Source of the DNA: Acidimicrobiaceae bacterium
Lineage (GTDB): Bacteria; Actinomycetota; Acidimicrobiia; Acidimicrobiales; RAAP-2
Length of the DNA: 56,641 nt
Reading direction: 5' to 3'
Assembly: GCA_003133665.1 (NCBI GenBank)
Contig: PKYK01000044.1
Location: forward strand, 1-56,641
A model generated the notes under the pieces. That model was not told where the DNA came from. It ran no database searches and was given only the letters and a program-made list of their open reading frames with translations. The translations under genes and the position numbers were made by a program. How positions within the stretch are numbered: the stretch's first letter is position 1; every line of letters starts with the position of its first letter. Below, piece after piece: positions 8,824-18,249 of this stretch.

Positions 8824-9785
8824 TGCGCACCCCTGGCCGCGCGTCTGGTGAGAACCCGCGCACCGGCGTTCACGCTCGCCGTGATGATCATCAGCATCAA
8901 GGCGAGGGCAGCGAGCGCGTTAGTGGTGGAGCCGGTCGCTTCACCAAACTGCGTCGCGATCGTCGACGCCAACGTGGCGCCACTCGAAAAGAGTGAGTGA
9001 GGTATCTGAGGATTCGAGCCAATCACCATCGCCACGGCGATCGTCTCACCGAGGGCACGACCGGCTCCGAGGGCAATCGCGCCAAAAATACCAGTACGGG
9101 CGCTCGGAAGGACGACTCGCGTGAACACCTGGCTGCGCGTCGCGCCGAGAGAGAGGCCACCCTCGATCAGTTCGCTTGGCACGACGGAGATCACGTCGCG
9201 CGAAATCGCGACAATCGTCGGCAGAATCATGACGGAAAGTACGACGCCGGCCAGCAGGATGCCAAACCCTACTGGCGCGCCGCTGAAGGGCCAGGCACCA
9301 CCGGTGATACCGGCGAGGAAGGGCTGGAGGGTCGTCGTGAACCAAGGAATGAGGTACCACACGCCCCAGAGTCCGTACACCACCGAAGGGACGGCTGCCA
9401 GCAACTCGATCAACGAGGAAGCGGTAGAGCGCACCTTCTGGGGGATCAGGAACAAGAGTGCCAACGCCGAAGCGAGACCGACCGGCACGGCGATCACCAG
9501 AGCGATCAACGTCGTCAAGAGCGTGTCGATTATGAGAGGAAGGGCACCGTAGGGGCCGTTGCCGGCGGCCCAGGTCTTGCCGGTGACCATATGAAAACCA
9601 AAGGCTCGAAGCGCGGGCCAGGCGGTGTGGAGAATGCTCCACACGAACAGAACTATCACCGCACCAAAGAACAGCGCGGTCCCACGAAGCAGCAATTGAT
9701 ACGGACGGTCTGACGTGGCCGAGAGACGGATTCTCTCGGCCACGTCAGAACGCGATACCTGGGTATCGGTGTCCGAAGTCTTCAT
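8820..9785 (-). CDS. pstC: Phosphate ABC transporter permease PstC
   Basis: 321 residues with six membrane helices. Typical PstC segments are WYLIPWF after the third helix, the EAA loop LIEGGLSLGATRSQVFTRVVLPSARTG, and GRALGETIAVAMVIG. It partners PstA. The gene starts 39 bases after pstS, in the order S-C-A-B. Confidence 0.94.
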   Translation of the reverse strand: MKTSDTDTQVSRSDVAERIRLSATSDRPYQLLLRGTALFFGAVIVLFVWSILHTAWPALRAFGFHMVTGKTWAAGNGPYGALPLIIDTLLTTLIALVIAVPVGLASALALLFLIPQKVRSTASSLIELLAAVPSVVYGLWGVWYLIPWFTTTLQPFLAGITGGAWPFSGAPVGFGILLAGVVLSVMILPTIVAISRDVISVVPSELIEGGLSLGATRSQVFTRVVLPSARTGIFGAIALGAGRALGETIAVAMVIGSNPQIPHSLFSSGATLASTIATQFGEATGSTTNALAALALMLMIITASVNAGARVLTRRAARGAQ

Positions 9786-9824
9786 GAACAGTTCGTCAAT
9801 TCATTCTTCCTAAGAATCGGCTGG

Positions 9825-11156
9825 TTAACTCAGACCGAGTGGCTGACCGTTGTAGGTCATCGTCGCGACCTGCTGCTGGGCCAACGCCGTCACGTAACTG
9901 GGCAGCGGCACGTAACCCTGCTGGCGCGCGACGGTCTGGCCACCATTCGCTCCACCTTGGACGCTCCAGTCGAGGAACTTGGCGACCAACTTCTCCGCGT
10001 TCAGACCGGACACGCCGCCGACGGTGAGACCGTTCCAATCCTGGCGGACGATGGCCCAGCTGTAACCAGCGATCGGGTAGTCACCCGAGTTCTTGCCGTT
10101 CACAACCGAGAAGTTCGACACCACGCCAGTTTTGCTTTCCGTCGGCGGGCTCGCGGCGAAGGCGGCGGCGTCGGCGGCAACGCTGCTCTGACTAAGCGCC
10201 ACGTTCTGACCCTTGGCGTTCACGATGAGGGCCGCCGGCAGCGTGTGCTGAAGGAGGATGTACGAGTACTCGACGTATCCAATGGCCCCTACGGTCTGCT
10301 CGACGTCAGCGGCGACACCAGAGTTCTTCTGGCCGCCCAGCGCATTGCTCGGAACTTGACCTTGGTTGAACGAGGTGCTGGGGTAGACCTCGGCCTTCGT
10401 CGAGAGGTTCTTGAAGTTCGCACCCTGGGTCTGATTCAGGTAGTCCATGAAGATGAAGGTCGTACCCGAGCCGTCAGCACGGTACACCGGAACGATCGGA
10501 ATGTTGGGCAGCGCACATGATTTCCGGATGATCTTGCCCTTCTTGTTCTTCGTCACGTTCACAATCTTCGGGTTCCGCTTACAGATTGCCGGGTTGTTCC
10601 ACTTGGTGATTGCGCCGTTGTAAACGCTGGCCAACAGGGACGAGGTGAGAACCACCGGGTACTTTCCGAACTTCTTCTTCAGCGAGGGAAGGTTGTACAT
10701 CATTCCTATGCCGCCGAGCACGACGGGCACCTGCACGTACGAGTTCAGCGTGGTGGCTGCGTTCGTACCGGTCAGCAGGGACGCGTCCAAATTGGTGCTG
10801 TTGACAACCGTGCCCATGGGAACGTCCGAGGCGCCCACGGCGTAGGTACCACCGATGGCGCCCTTCTTGCCAGAGCTCGAACCGGTCGGCGAGTAGAGGG
10901 ACATACTGCTAGGTGCGTTGTTGCCCGACGCCTTCGCCGCCAATGTCATGAACACCGGGATCGCCGAGTTAAAGAACGGCTCGTCGAAACTTGATCCACC
11001 CATAGCGGGATTAAGGCCGGCCGCACCGTCCGACGCAGCAAAGGTCAAGTCGCCATTGAGAGTCGCCGAAGCACCCGCAGCGGAGACCGCAATAGTGGAG
11101 AGGAGTCCGAACGTAGCGATTGCTACACCGAACTTCCCTCGAAGGTTCTTCTTCAT
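9825..11156 (-). CDS. pstS: Periplasmic/extracellular phosphate-binding protein PstS
   Basis: 443 residues. The first 31 form a signal peptide (MKKNLRGKFGVAIATFGLL, then AVSAAGASA); there is no lipobox Cys, so it appears to be secreted by signal peptidase I rather than being a lipoprotein as in many Gram-positives. Phosphate-binding features are VYRADGSGTTFIFMDYL and the loop GASDVPM. It is longer than typical PstS, mainly because of inserts around residues 70-110 and 190-230. AGGAGGAAAG precedes the ATG. First gene of the pst operon, under a PHO box. Confidence 0.93.
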   Translation of the reverse strand: MKKNLRGKFGVAIATFGLLSTIAVSAAGASATLNGDLTFAASDGAAGLNPAMGGSSFDEPFFNSAIPVFMTLAAKASGNNAPSSMSLYSPTGSSSGKKGAIGGTYAVGASDVPMGTVVNSTNLDASLLTGTNAATTLNSYVQVPVVLGGIGMMYNLPSLKKKFGKYPVVLTSSLLASVYNGAITKWNNPAICKRNPKIVNVTKNKKGKIIRKSCALPNIPIVPVYRADGSGTTFIFMDYLNQTQGANFKNLSTKAEVYPSTSFNQGQVPSNALGGQKNSGVAADVEQTVGAIGYVEYSYILLQHTLPAALIVNAKGQNVALSQSSVAADAAAFAASPPTESKTGVVSNFSVVNGKNSGDYPIAGYSWAIVRQDWNGLTVGGVSGLNAEKLVAKFLDWSVQGGANGGQTVARQQGYVPLPSYVTALAQQQVATMTYNGQPLGLS

Positions 11157-11257
11157 TTCTAGCTTTCCTCCTAAAGAAAGTAAGTCGTTAACGGCGAAGT
11201 GATACCCAGGCGACGTGAGCCGCGCGCGAACCTTTTGCCACGTAAGAACCTACGAAT

Positions 11258-11279
11258 CCCAGGTAAACGGAAGGTGAAC
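11258..11279 (-). promoter_or_regulatory. PHO box (PhoP operator) of the pst operon
   Basis: On the minus strand two 11-bp direct repeats abut: GTTCACCTTCC (11269-11279) then GTTTACCTGGG (11258-11268). This matches the actinobacterial PhoP direct-repeat unit GTTCACC. It lies about 100 bp before the pstS start. It implies induction under phosphate limitation by a PhoR-PhoP system encoded elsewhere. Confidence 0.75.
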
Positions 11280-11624
11280 GACTGGAACTTGATAAGTGAA
11301 AAGTAAGAGAAATCTGAAAACCCAGTGAATCAATGGGTTTTAGTCACAGCAACTGTCGCGCCAACCGCACGACGCGCAGCGAAAGTGGGCGTGCTCGGGT
11401 CGAAGGAGTGAACCGCAGTGGGGACACTCGTCGAAGGTCCCCAACCGGCTCGCGCACTCACGGCCTCGCCCGGCCGAGCCTTCTGCTGGTGATGGATTGT
11501 CAGCTGACACGACATCATTGTGGACTGGCGCGAGAGAGAGTTGGGTGATGGGCCAACTTCCCTGGGATTTCGCAAACTGTTCTAAAGTGCGAGGGAGTTC
11601 TCAATTCTTACGAGGCAGGTCGCA
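11280..11624. other. Intergenic region between pstS and pfkA promoters
   Basis: No convincing gene. The right end carries a possible pfkA -10 box TAAAGT (11583-11588) and a purine-rich stretch before the pfkA start. Short reading frames here have no family character. Confidence 0.4.
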
Positions 11625-12656
11625 ATGCGCATAGGGGTCCTCACCGCCGGCGGCGACGCACCGGGCCTCAATGCCGCTATCCGGGCCATCGGCCAAATGG
11701 CGTTTCGCGATGGTCACGAACTCATCGGTATCGCCAACGGCTGGGCCGGTTTGGCCGGCGCGTATGCCGGGCGGAACCTGATGCCCGCCGACATCGCCGA
11801 CATCGTTGGCCTCGGCGGCACGCTCCTCGGCACGGCACGGTACAACCTTGACAGCCCCCCTGGCGGCCGCGACCACGTGCTCGCGGCCATTGGCGAGCAC
11901 TTCGATGCGCTCGTCGCCATCGGGGGCGACGGCACCCAGCGCATCTCGCACTGGCTCGCCGAGCGCGGCGCACCCGTCGTCGGGGTCCCAAAGACGCTGG
12001 ACAACGACCTGCTCGGCACGGACTACTGCATTGGCTTCGACTCGGCCGTCAGCTTGGTCGCCGAATCCCTCGACCGGCTCCACACCACCGCCGCGTCGCA
12101 CCACCGCGTCATGGTGGTCGAAACCATGGGTCGAGCGACCGGCTGGGTCGCCGCGATGGGTGGCCTCGCGGGCGGCGCGGATCTCATCATCATCCCGGAG
12201 TTCCCCTTGACCATGGATGAGATCATCGCCCACCTCGTCAAGCGTCGCAGCGTCGGCAACGCCTTCTCAATCGTGGTGATCGCCGAGGGCATCAACTTGG
12301 AGACCCTCGGCGGCGTGGAGTCGGGCAGTGTCTCGAGTGAAGGTGTGGGCGGCGTACGTCTCGCCACGCGCGGCGTCGGTCAGTTCCTCGCCTCGCGGAT
12401 CGACGAACACGGCGGTTTCGATGTCCGAACAACCGTTCTCGGCCATCTCCAACGCGGCGGGAGCCCCACGGCGTACGACCGCATCTGGGCAACCCGTGTC
12501 GGCGCGGCGGCGTACGACGCCGCGATTGATGGGAAGTTCGGCATGATTCCCGTTGTCCGGGGGGGCGACGTCGAACTGGCCCCGCTCATCACCGTTGCCC
12601 ACGGCCAGCGCCGCGTTCCGCGCGAACTCTACGAACTCTGCGCCGTCTTCTTCTGA
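11625..12656 (+). CDS. pfkA: 6-phosphofructokinase (ATP- or pyrophosphate-dependent, group III)
   Basis: 343 residues. Key motifs are the N-terminal GVLTAGGDAPGLNAAIR, the phosphoryl-donor loop AIGGDGTQR, the catalytic PKTLDNDL (Asp base), and MGRATGWVA for fructose-6-phosphate. It makes fructose 1,6-bisphosphate in glycolysis. Donor choice is ambiguous: GGDG (Gly, as in ATP enzymes) is combined with PKT (Lys, as in pyrophosphate enzymes), the mixed pattern known in actinobacterial group III enzymes, which include both kinds. ATG 11625 follows AGGCAGG. Confidence 0.92.
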   Translation: MRIGVLTAGGDAPGLNAAIRAIGQMAFRDGHELIGIANGWAGLAGAYAGRNLMPADIADIVGLGGTLLGTARYNLDSPPGGRDHVLAAIGEHFDALVAIGGDGTQRISHWLAERGAPVVGVPKTLDNDLLGTDYCIGFDSAVSLVAESLDRLHTTAASHHRVMVVETMGRATGWVAAMGGLAGGADLIIIPEFPLTMDEIIAHLVKRRSVGNAFSIVVIAEGINLETLGGVESGSVSSEGVGGVRLATRGVGQFLASRIDEHGGFDVRTTVLGHLQRGGSPTAYDRIWATRVGAAAYDAAIDGKFGMIPVVRGGDVELAPLITVAHGQRRVPRELYELCAVFF

Positions 12657-12692
12657 CGCACTCCTCGTCGTGAACGACGTGGCGTGTTCCGA

Positions 12693-13289
12693 CTACCCTG
12701 CGGTCTCGCTGAGTTGGCCGAGCCGGTAATGCGTGCGGCACAGCACCTGGTAGTGGACGGCTCCCTCAGTCACGTCGCCGAAGAAGAGTTGATCGCCGTC
12801 GCGGGCCACCACCCCATCGACGACCCGGGCGTTGCATCGACCCCTTCGACCGCACCAGCACGATGACGTGAGCGGCAACTCGTGGGCCCAGTCGGCAATG
12901 GCGAAGAGTCGCGCCGAACCGGGGAAGATATTGAGTAGGAAGTCCGCGGACAGACCGAAGGCGTTGACCTCAACGCCGTGGTCGTCGACCAGTCGGGCCA
13001 GTGCGTCAATCTGGTGGGCGCTGGCGAACTGGACCTCATCGATCACCAGGATCTTGATACCCCGGTCCAGGAGGCGCCGCACGTGGGGCTCGAGATCACC
13101 CTCGGGGGCGACCGCCTCGGCTTCGGCCTCGATACCGATCCGACTGGTCACCATCTCGTCATCGCTGCGGTCCCCAAACGTCCAGAGCGCGACGTCGCTT
13201 CGGCCCTCTCGTAGTTGCCAGCAGCGTTGGAGCGCCAGTGTCGATTTGCCCGAGGCCATCGTGCCGTAGGTAAAGGTCAATTCCGCCAT
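12693..13289 (-). CDS. tdk: Thymidine kinase (type II)
   Basis: 198 residues from ATG 13289. The P-loop is YGTMASGKST, Walker B is LVIDEVQFAS, and the C-terminal lasso domain has Cys residues for zinc (SCWCGRRGRCNARVVDG and VLCRTHY). It phosphorylates thymidine with ATP for nucleotide salvage. Length matches the bacterial type II tetrameric enzymes. It converges on pfkA. The preceding in-frame codons (to 13343) lack family similarity, so the ATG followed by AELTFTYG was chosen. Confidence 0.92.
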   Translation of the reverse strand: MAELTFTYGTMASGKSTLALQRCWQLREGRSDVALWTFGDRSDDEMVTSRIGIEAEAEAVAPEGDLEPHVRRLLDRGIKILVIDEVQFASAHQIDALARLVDDHGVEVNAFGLSADFLLNIFPGSARLFAIADWAHELPLTSSCWCGRRGRCNARVVDGVVARDGDQLFFGDVTEGAVHYQVLCRTHYRLGQLSETAG

Positions 13290-13404
13290 CAATCTCTCAC
13301 ATCGTCTCGCGAACGTCCCACGATACCGCCCGCCACCGGCCAACTCGCGCGCTGCCCGACTTGCACGGACTGTCGAGCGTTCGGTCGCCGGTGATCAATC
13401 TCGG

Positions 13405-13419
13405 TAGAATTGCGAGATG
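13405..13419 (+). promoter_or_regulatory. Leaderless promoter of the trmO-like gene
   Basis: The -10 box TAGAAT (13405-13410) ends six bases before ATG 13417 and no ribosome binding site is present, so transcription should begin at the start codon. Confidence 0.55.
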
Positions 13420-13875
13420 GACTACAACGTTCGCGCCATCGCCTACATCCGAAACGAACGAAGCGAGGCTCTCGACGACAACTGGGGCGACGTCGTCAGC
13501 ACGATCGAACTCGCACAGGATGTCCCCAGCGAATCGCTGCAGGGACTTGGTGACTTCTCCCACGTCGAGATTGTCTTCTTCGCCGACTGGGCTGACGACG
13601 TCCCGCCCGCGCCGTGGCACCGTCATCCGCGCGGCAATCCCGACTGGCCCGACGTTGGTGTGTTCGCCCAGCGCAACAAGGACCGTCCGAACCGCATCCT
13701 CTTGACGACGATCGCGATCGAATCGCTGGCGGAGCGATCGTTCACCGTGCGGGGCCTCGACGGCATCGACGGCACGCCCGTGCTCGACATCAAGCCCGTC
13801 TTTCGCTGGAGCGTGCCCAAGGGGGAACTGCGGGTGCCCCAGTGGAGCGAAGCGCTCGGCGAGAGCTACTTCTAG
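13417..13875 (+). CDS. TrmO/TsaA-like SAM-dependent tRNA methyltransferase
   Basis: 152 residues, all one TsaA-like beta-barrel domain: FSHVEIVFFADW, the active-site region WHRHPRGNPDWPDVGVFAQR with RPN following, and GLDGIDGTPVLDIKPVF at the C-terminal side. TrmO of this family N6-methylates t6A37 in tRNA-Thr; this protein lacks the extra C-terminal domain of E. coli TrmO, so the exact substrate is uncertain. The stop overlaps that of the convergent dehalogenase gene. Confidence 0.85.
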   Translation: MDYNVRAIAYIRNERSEALDDNWGDVVSTIELAQDVPSESLQGLGDFSHVEIVFFADWADDVPPAPWHRHPRGNPDWPDVGVFAQRNKDRPNRILLTTIAIESLAERSFTVRGLDGIDGTPVLDIKPVFRWSVPKGELRVPQWSEALGESYF

Positions 13876-14783
13876 TTCGCGGCCATAAACGCGTTCAGCA
13901 CCGCCGCGAGCTCGACGCCCTTCTCTTCTTGCAAGAAGTGTCCCCCACCTTCGATGGTGACGTGCGCTTGACCCCTGGTGCCGGGCACGACGTCCCGGAA
14001 CTTGCGATCGGCGCCCCTCGTAATGGGGTCACCATCCGAGTAGCAGCAGAGGAAGGGCTTCGGCCAATTGGCGAGCACCTTCCACGTGGCCACGTTGGCG
14101 TCGTGCGCGGGGTCCTCGGGCGTGGTGGGAATCAGCGTCGGGAAGACGCGCGCACCCGCCATGTAGGTGTCATCGGGAAACGGGGCATCGTACGCCGCCA
14201 CGATCACTGGGCTCAGGCGATGCGCGCAGCCACCCGAAACGATGCCGCCGACGTGGAACTCCGGCGTGTGCTGGCTGTACTCCTGCCACGAGCGGAGCGC
14301 GTCGTTGAGGCGCTCTTCACCGGTGGGTAGTCCACCGTTGCCAATCGCCACGCGCGCGAAACGCTCGGGGTGCTCGCCCACGAGTCGCAGCCCGATGAGG
14401 CTGCCCCAGTCCTGGCCGAAGAGCGTCACGTCACGGACGTCGAGATGATCGAACAGCAGCTCGCGTGCCCACTCCACGTGACGCGCGAAGGTGTAGTCGC
14501 CCCGGTCCGTGGGTTTGTCGGATCGTCCGAAACCAATGAGATCCGGGACGATGACCCGATGTCGCGCGGCCACGAGGCCGGGGATCATGAAACGGTACAG
14601 AAACGACCAGCTCGGCTCACCGTGCAAGAGCAACACCACCGCGCCGTCCGCGGGACCCTCGTCGAGGTAGGCCATGCGCAGGAGTTCGCCGCCAGTCGGG
14701 TCGCGCACCTCGGCGAAGTGGGGAGCAAAGGGGAAGTCGGGAAGGTCGTCAAACCGTTCCTCGGGTGTGCGCGCTCGTTCCAT
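13872..14783 (-). CDS. Haloalkane dehalogenase-like alpha/beta-hydrolase
   Basis: 303 residues. Landmarks of haloalkane dehalogenases are the oxyanion/halide loop LLHGEPSWSFLYR, the nucleophile elbow FGQDWGSLIGL with Asp as nucleophile and Trp as halide ligand, and the catalytic His in IEGGGHFLQEE. The acid is probably Asp in CYSDGDPIT. It would hydrolyse carbon-halogen bonds to alcohols and halide, resembling the HLD-I (DhlA/DhmA) subfamily; epoxide hydrolases share the fold but differ around the Trp. GGGAG precedes ATG 14783. Confidence 0.85.
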   Translation of the reverse strand: MERARTPEERFDDLPDFPFAPHFAEVRDPTGGELLRMAYLDEGPADGAVVLLLHGEPSWSFLYRFMIPGLVAARHRVIVPDLIGFGRSDKPTDRGDYTFARHVEWARELLFDHLDVRDVTLFGQDWGSLIGLRLVGEHPERFARVAIGNGGLPTGEERLNDALRSWQEYSQHTPEFHVGGIVSGGCAHRLSPVIVAAYDAPFPDDTYMAGARVFPTLIPTTPEDPAHDANVATWKVLANWPKPFLCCYSDGDPITRGADRKFRDVVPGTRGQAHVTIEGGGHFLQEEKGVELAAVLNAFMAAN

Positions 14784-14860
14784 GGATCTCCCTCGCCCTC
14801 ATCAACGAGGCGAACTTACCCCGCGGCGTCGGAAGTCGTCGACTCCCGACGCGCAACGCC

Positions 14861-17125
14861 TCACTGGCGGGCCATTCCCTCGCGGTCCGAAACCACCCGC
14901 TGCTCACCCGCCTCCTCACTGTTCGTGGCGACCAACTGAATGTCCACGCGCTCGAGCGTGCCCTCAAAGGCGAACTCGCCGCGGTACATCGTCGACACCG
15001 GCGAACCATGGTCGCGGCCGATGCTCATGCCGATGCTCGAGATGATCCGCATCAAGAACGGGAGGTGGAGCGAACCGACGTCCTTTCCGTTCAGCACCAG
15101 GGTGACGTCCGCATCGTTCTTGCCCCGGCGGAAACGAACCCCCACCACCGACGGTCCGGTGGGCACCTCCTCGTTCGAGATCAGCACGTGGTACTCGTTG
15201 AAGATGTTGTAGTCGAAGACCAGTCGGTCGCCCTCGAGGAAGAAACTCAACCCCGCGTTCTCCGTGCCGGTCGCCAGGACCACTCCCTGCGCGCCGGCCG
15301 GACGGTTGATGCGCGCCTCGAGGTCCCAGCTGCGCCCGCCGATTGCCGCCGCCGCCTGGGGCGGCACGGGATTGATCGGCGGCCAGTACGTGTAGTGCCG
15401 GCTCGGTGGGTGGGGTGCGTTGTCGCGGAACCGAGCGCCGAAGAGTTCGATGCCCCGATCGTCGAGCGGCAGCACGCCGTACTCTTCGGCCTCTCGCCAC
15501 CACAACTCGATCAATTCGGCCAGCTTCGCGCTCCGGGTCGCGGCGAGGTCGTGGCACTCTGACGGGTCCTCTTGCACGTGGTAGAGCTCCCAGCGGTCGT
15601 CGTCGAAGGGGGTGCCGGCGGCGTGGCGGGTCACCGCCTTCCACCCGTCGTGATACATCGCTCGATGGCCCATCATTTCGAAGTACTGGGTCGTCTTTTG
15701 GCTCGGAACATCGGCCTGGTCGAAGGTGTACGCGAGTGACGCTCCGGCAATCGGGATCTGTTCGTATCCCCGATAGACCTCGGGCAGGCTCACCCCCGCC
15801 GCCTCGAAGACGGTCGGGGCAATGTCGGTGACGTAGTGGAACTGGTGGCGCAACTGGCCCCGCGCCGCGATTCGGCGCGGCCAGTGGGCGATCAGGGGCA
15901 CGTGCACGCCGCCCTCGTGGGTGTTCTGCTTGTACCACTTGAAGGGCGTGTTGCCGGCCTGGGCCCAGCCCCAGGGGTAGTTCGAGTGACTGCTGGGTCC
16001 CCCGATGTCTTCGAGACGCTTCACCGCCTCATCGGGGCTCTCGAGGATGAAGTTGAAGTACTTCATCTCGTGCAGGATTCCAAACGGCCCGCCCTCCTGG
16101 CTCGCCCCGTTGTCACTCATCAACAAGATCAGCGTGTTGTCGAGTTCGCCGAGGACTTCCAGGTCGTCAACGAGGCGCCCGATCTGGGCGTCGGTGTGCT
16201 CGAGGAACGCGGCGAAGGCCTCCTGCAACCGGCAGGCCAGACGTTGCTGATTCTGCGGCAGGGACTCCCACGGCTCCACGCCGTCGTTTCGCGGCGAGAG
16301 CTCGGTCTGAGCGGGAACGATTCCCAGCTCCTTTTGACGGGCGAACCATCGCTCGCGCGCCTCGTCCCATCCGTCGTCGTAGCGCCCCCGGTGTCTGGCC
16401 AGGTACTCGGCTGGCGCCTGGTGAGGGGCGTGCGTGGCACCGAAGGCGAGGTAGGTGAAGAAGGGCCGGTCGGGGCGTATCGACTTCGAGTCATGGATGA
16501 ACTCGATTGCGTGGTCGACCAGGTCCTCACTCAGGTGGTAGCCGTTGGCCGCCGTCGCGGGCGGCTCGACCCGATGGTTGTCGTACACGAGATCCGGAGC
16601 GAACTGATCGGTCTCACCGTCCAAGAAGCCGTAGTAACGGTCGAATCCGCGTTGCAGGGGCCACTGGTCGAACGGGCCGGCCGATGAAGCATTGTCCATG
16701 GCGACCAGGTGCCACTTGCCAACGGCGAACGTCGTGTAACCACCGTCGCGCAACACTTCGGCCATGGTTGCCGCGTGGTTCGAGACTTGGCCCCGCATGC
16801 TCGGAAAGCCCGAACTCCAATTCGAGATTCCCCGCATACCGACCGTGTGGTGATTGCGACCCGTCAGCAGAGCCGCTCGAGTGGGAGAGCAGAGGGGCGT
16901 GACGTGGAAGTTCGTGTAACGAAGTCCGCCCGACGCCAACGCGTCGATGTTGGGCGTCACGAGGTCCGATCCGAAACAGTTGAAATGCGAGAAACCCAGG
17001 TCGTCGATCAAGATGACGACGATGTTCGGTGCGTCAGGTTTGGGGTGCACCGGAGTCGGCCACCAGGGCGTCGAATCGGCCAGGGTGCGACCGATCCGAC
17101 CTGCAAACGGTTCGAAGTGATTCAT
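14861..17125 (-). CDS. Arylsulfatase-type sulfatase
   Basis: 754 residues. The sulfatase signature TPLCSPTRAALLTGR near residue 80-95 contains the Cys that is converted to formylglycine by a maturation enzyme not encoded here. Metal ligands are visible in VVILIDDLGFSHFN and in LLMSDNGASQEGG. The C-terminal 150 residues form an extra beta-rich domain. There is no signal peptide, so it should act in the cytosol. It is the long AtsA-like kind that cleaves sulfate esters. GAGGGGGAC precedes the ATG. It lies between a sugar kinase and a dehalogenase gene, all on one strand. Confidence 0.9.
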   Translation of the reverse strand: MNHFEPFAGRIGRTLADSTPWWPTPVHPKPDAPNIVVILIDDLGFSHFNCFGSDLVTPNIDALASGGLRYTNFHVTPLCSPTRAALLTGRNHHTVGMRGISNWSSGFPSMRGQVSNHAATMAEVLRDGGYTTFAVGKWHLVAMDNASSAGPFDQWPLQRGFDRYYGFLDGETDQFAPDLVYDNHRVEPPATAANGYHLSEDLVDHAIEFIHDSKSIRPDRPFFTYLAFGATHAPHQAPAEYLARHRGRYDDGWDEARERWFARQKELGIVPAQTELSPRNDGVEPWESLPQNQQRLACRLQEAFAAFLEHTDAQIGRLVDDLEVLGELDNTLILLMSDNGASQEGGPFGILHEMKYFNFILESPDEAVKRLEDIGGPSSHSNYPWGWAQAGNTPFKWYKQNTHEGGVHVPLIAHWPRRIAARGQLRHQFHYVTDIAPTVFEAAGVSLPEVYRGYEQIPIAGASLAYTFDQADVPSQKTTQYFEMMGHRAMYHDGWKAVTRHAAGTPFDDDRWELYHVQEDPSECHDLAATRSAKLAELIELWWREAEEYGVLPLDDRGIELFGARFRDNAPHPPSRHYTYWPPINPVPPQAAAAIGGRSWDLEARINRPAGAQGVVLATGTENAGLSFFLEGDRLVFDYNIFNEYHVLISNEEVPTGPSVVGVRFRRGKNDADVTLVLNGKDVGSLHLPFLMRIISSIGMSIGRDHGSPVSTMYRGEFAFEGTLERVDIQLVATNSEEAGEQRVVSDREGMARQ

Positions 17126-17225
17126 GAGTCCCCCTCGTGGTGTTCCTCACGCTAGAGCAGAACGCTCACACTCTTCGACCGGTTCATTCGCTCCGCAGGC
17201 CATTTTGCGGCGCGGTGAAAACCGT

Positions 17226-18161
17226 TCAAGTAGAGAACTGGGCGAACCACGCCGAGACCTCTTCGCGGTTCGGACACGTCGCCGGGCCGAACCGGCCAAT
17301 GGCCATCGCGGCTGCGGCATTGGCGCGCTGGGCCGCTTCAACCACGTCGCTTCCTCGCGCCAATTCGGCGAGGAAGACGCCATTGTGCGTGTCGCCCGCG
17401 CCGTTGGTGTCAACGACGTTCGCGTGGTAGCCCGCGACTCGAACGGCCCGTTGCTCCCTGGTGGCGACGACGCAGCCGGCGGCTCCGTCGTGCACCACCG
17501 CGCCCAGACGCCCGGTCATGGCCAGTAGGGCGTACGTCGCCTTCTCCAACGAGTTCTCCCCGCTCAGTTCGAGACTCTCCGCAGCGTTGCAGAACAACCA
17601 GTCGGTTCGCGCAAGTACCGTGCGCAGATCCCTCGACGGGATGTCCATCACCCGAGGGCCGGGGTCGAACGTCACGATGACATCGGCCGGCAACTCCTCG
17701 AGCCACCCGGTGACCGTCGGCGCGATCTCTGGATACACCACGTTGTAGCCCGATAGGAAGACGTAGTCCCCTGACGCCACGTCGAGGGCGTCCAAGTCCG
17801 CCCTCCGAAGTCCCAGTTCGGCTCCGGGCGACGTTACGAACGTTCGCTCCCCCTGCTGGTCCACGAGCACCAGACAGAAGCCGATGTCGTGCAGAGGGTC
17901 GGCGACGACCGGCGCGGAGATGCCCTCGCGACCGAGCGCCTCTCGGGCGATCTCCGAGAAGGGCCCCGTGCCAAGTTGTCCGGCGTAGACGGCGGTCATG
18001 TCGTGACGGGCGGCCGCACTCATGACGTTGAAGCCGCCACCGGTCGTCACCAGGTGCTCGGAAGCCAGGGCGTCCGAACCCGGTACCGGCAGCGCGACGA
18101 TCCTCATCATCACGTCGATCATCACGGTGTCGAGGTCGAACAGACGCGCCGCGGGCTTCAT
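17226..18161 (-). CDS. PfkB-family carbohydrate kinase
   Basis: 311 residues. The N-terminal sugar-binding motif is TTGGGFNVMSAAAR and the C-terminal PfkB signature is VVDTNGAGDTHNGVFLAEL, with the catalytic Asp in GAGD. It phosphorylates a sugar or nucleoside with ATP; ribokinase, fructokinase and adenosine kinase all share this pattern, so the substrate is open. It is the first gene of a minus-strand run followed by the sulfatase. Confidence 0.88.
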   Translation of the reverse strand: MKPAARLFDLDTVMIDVMMRIVALPVPGSDALASEHLVTTGGGFNVMSAAARHDMTAVYAGQLGTGPFSEIAREALGREGISAPVVADPLHDIGFCLVLVDQQGERTFVTSPGAELGLRRADLDALDVASGDYVFLSGYNVVYPEIAPTVTGWLEELPADVIVTFDPGPRVMDIPSRDLRTVLARTDWLFCNAAESLELSGENSLEKATYALLAMTGRLGAVVHDGAAGCVVATREQRAVRVAGYHANVVDTNGAGDTHNGVFLAELARGSDVVEAAQRANAAAAMAIGRFGPATCPNREEVSAWFAQFST

Positions 18162-18249
18162 AGAACAATCACCTTACCGACGTGGCACCCGTCAGACCCG
18201 AGCCACGAGCCATCGGCATCGGCGCCGGGCCAACGGGTTCCCCGCCCGC

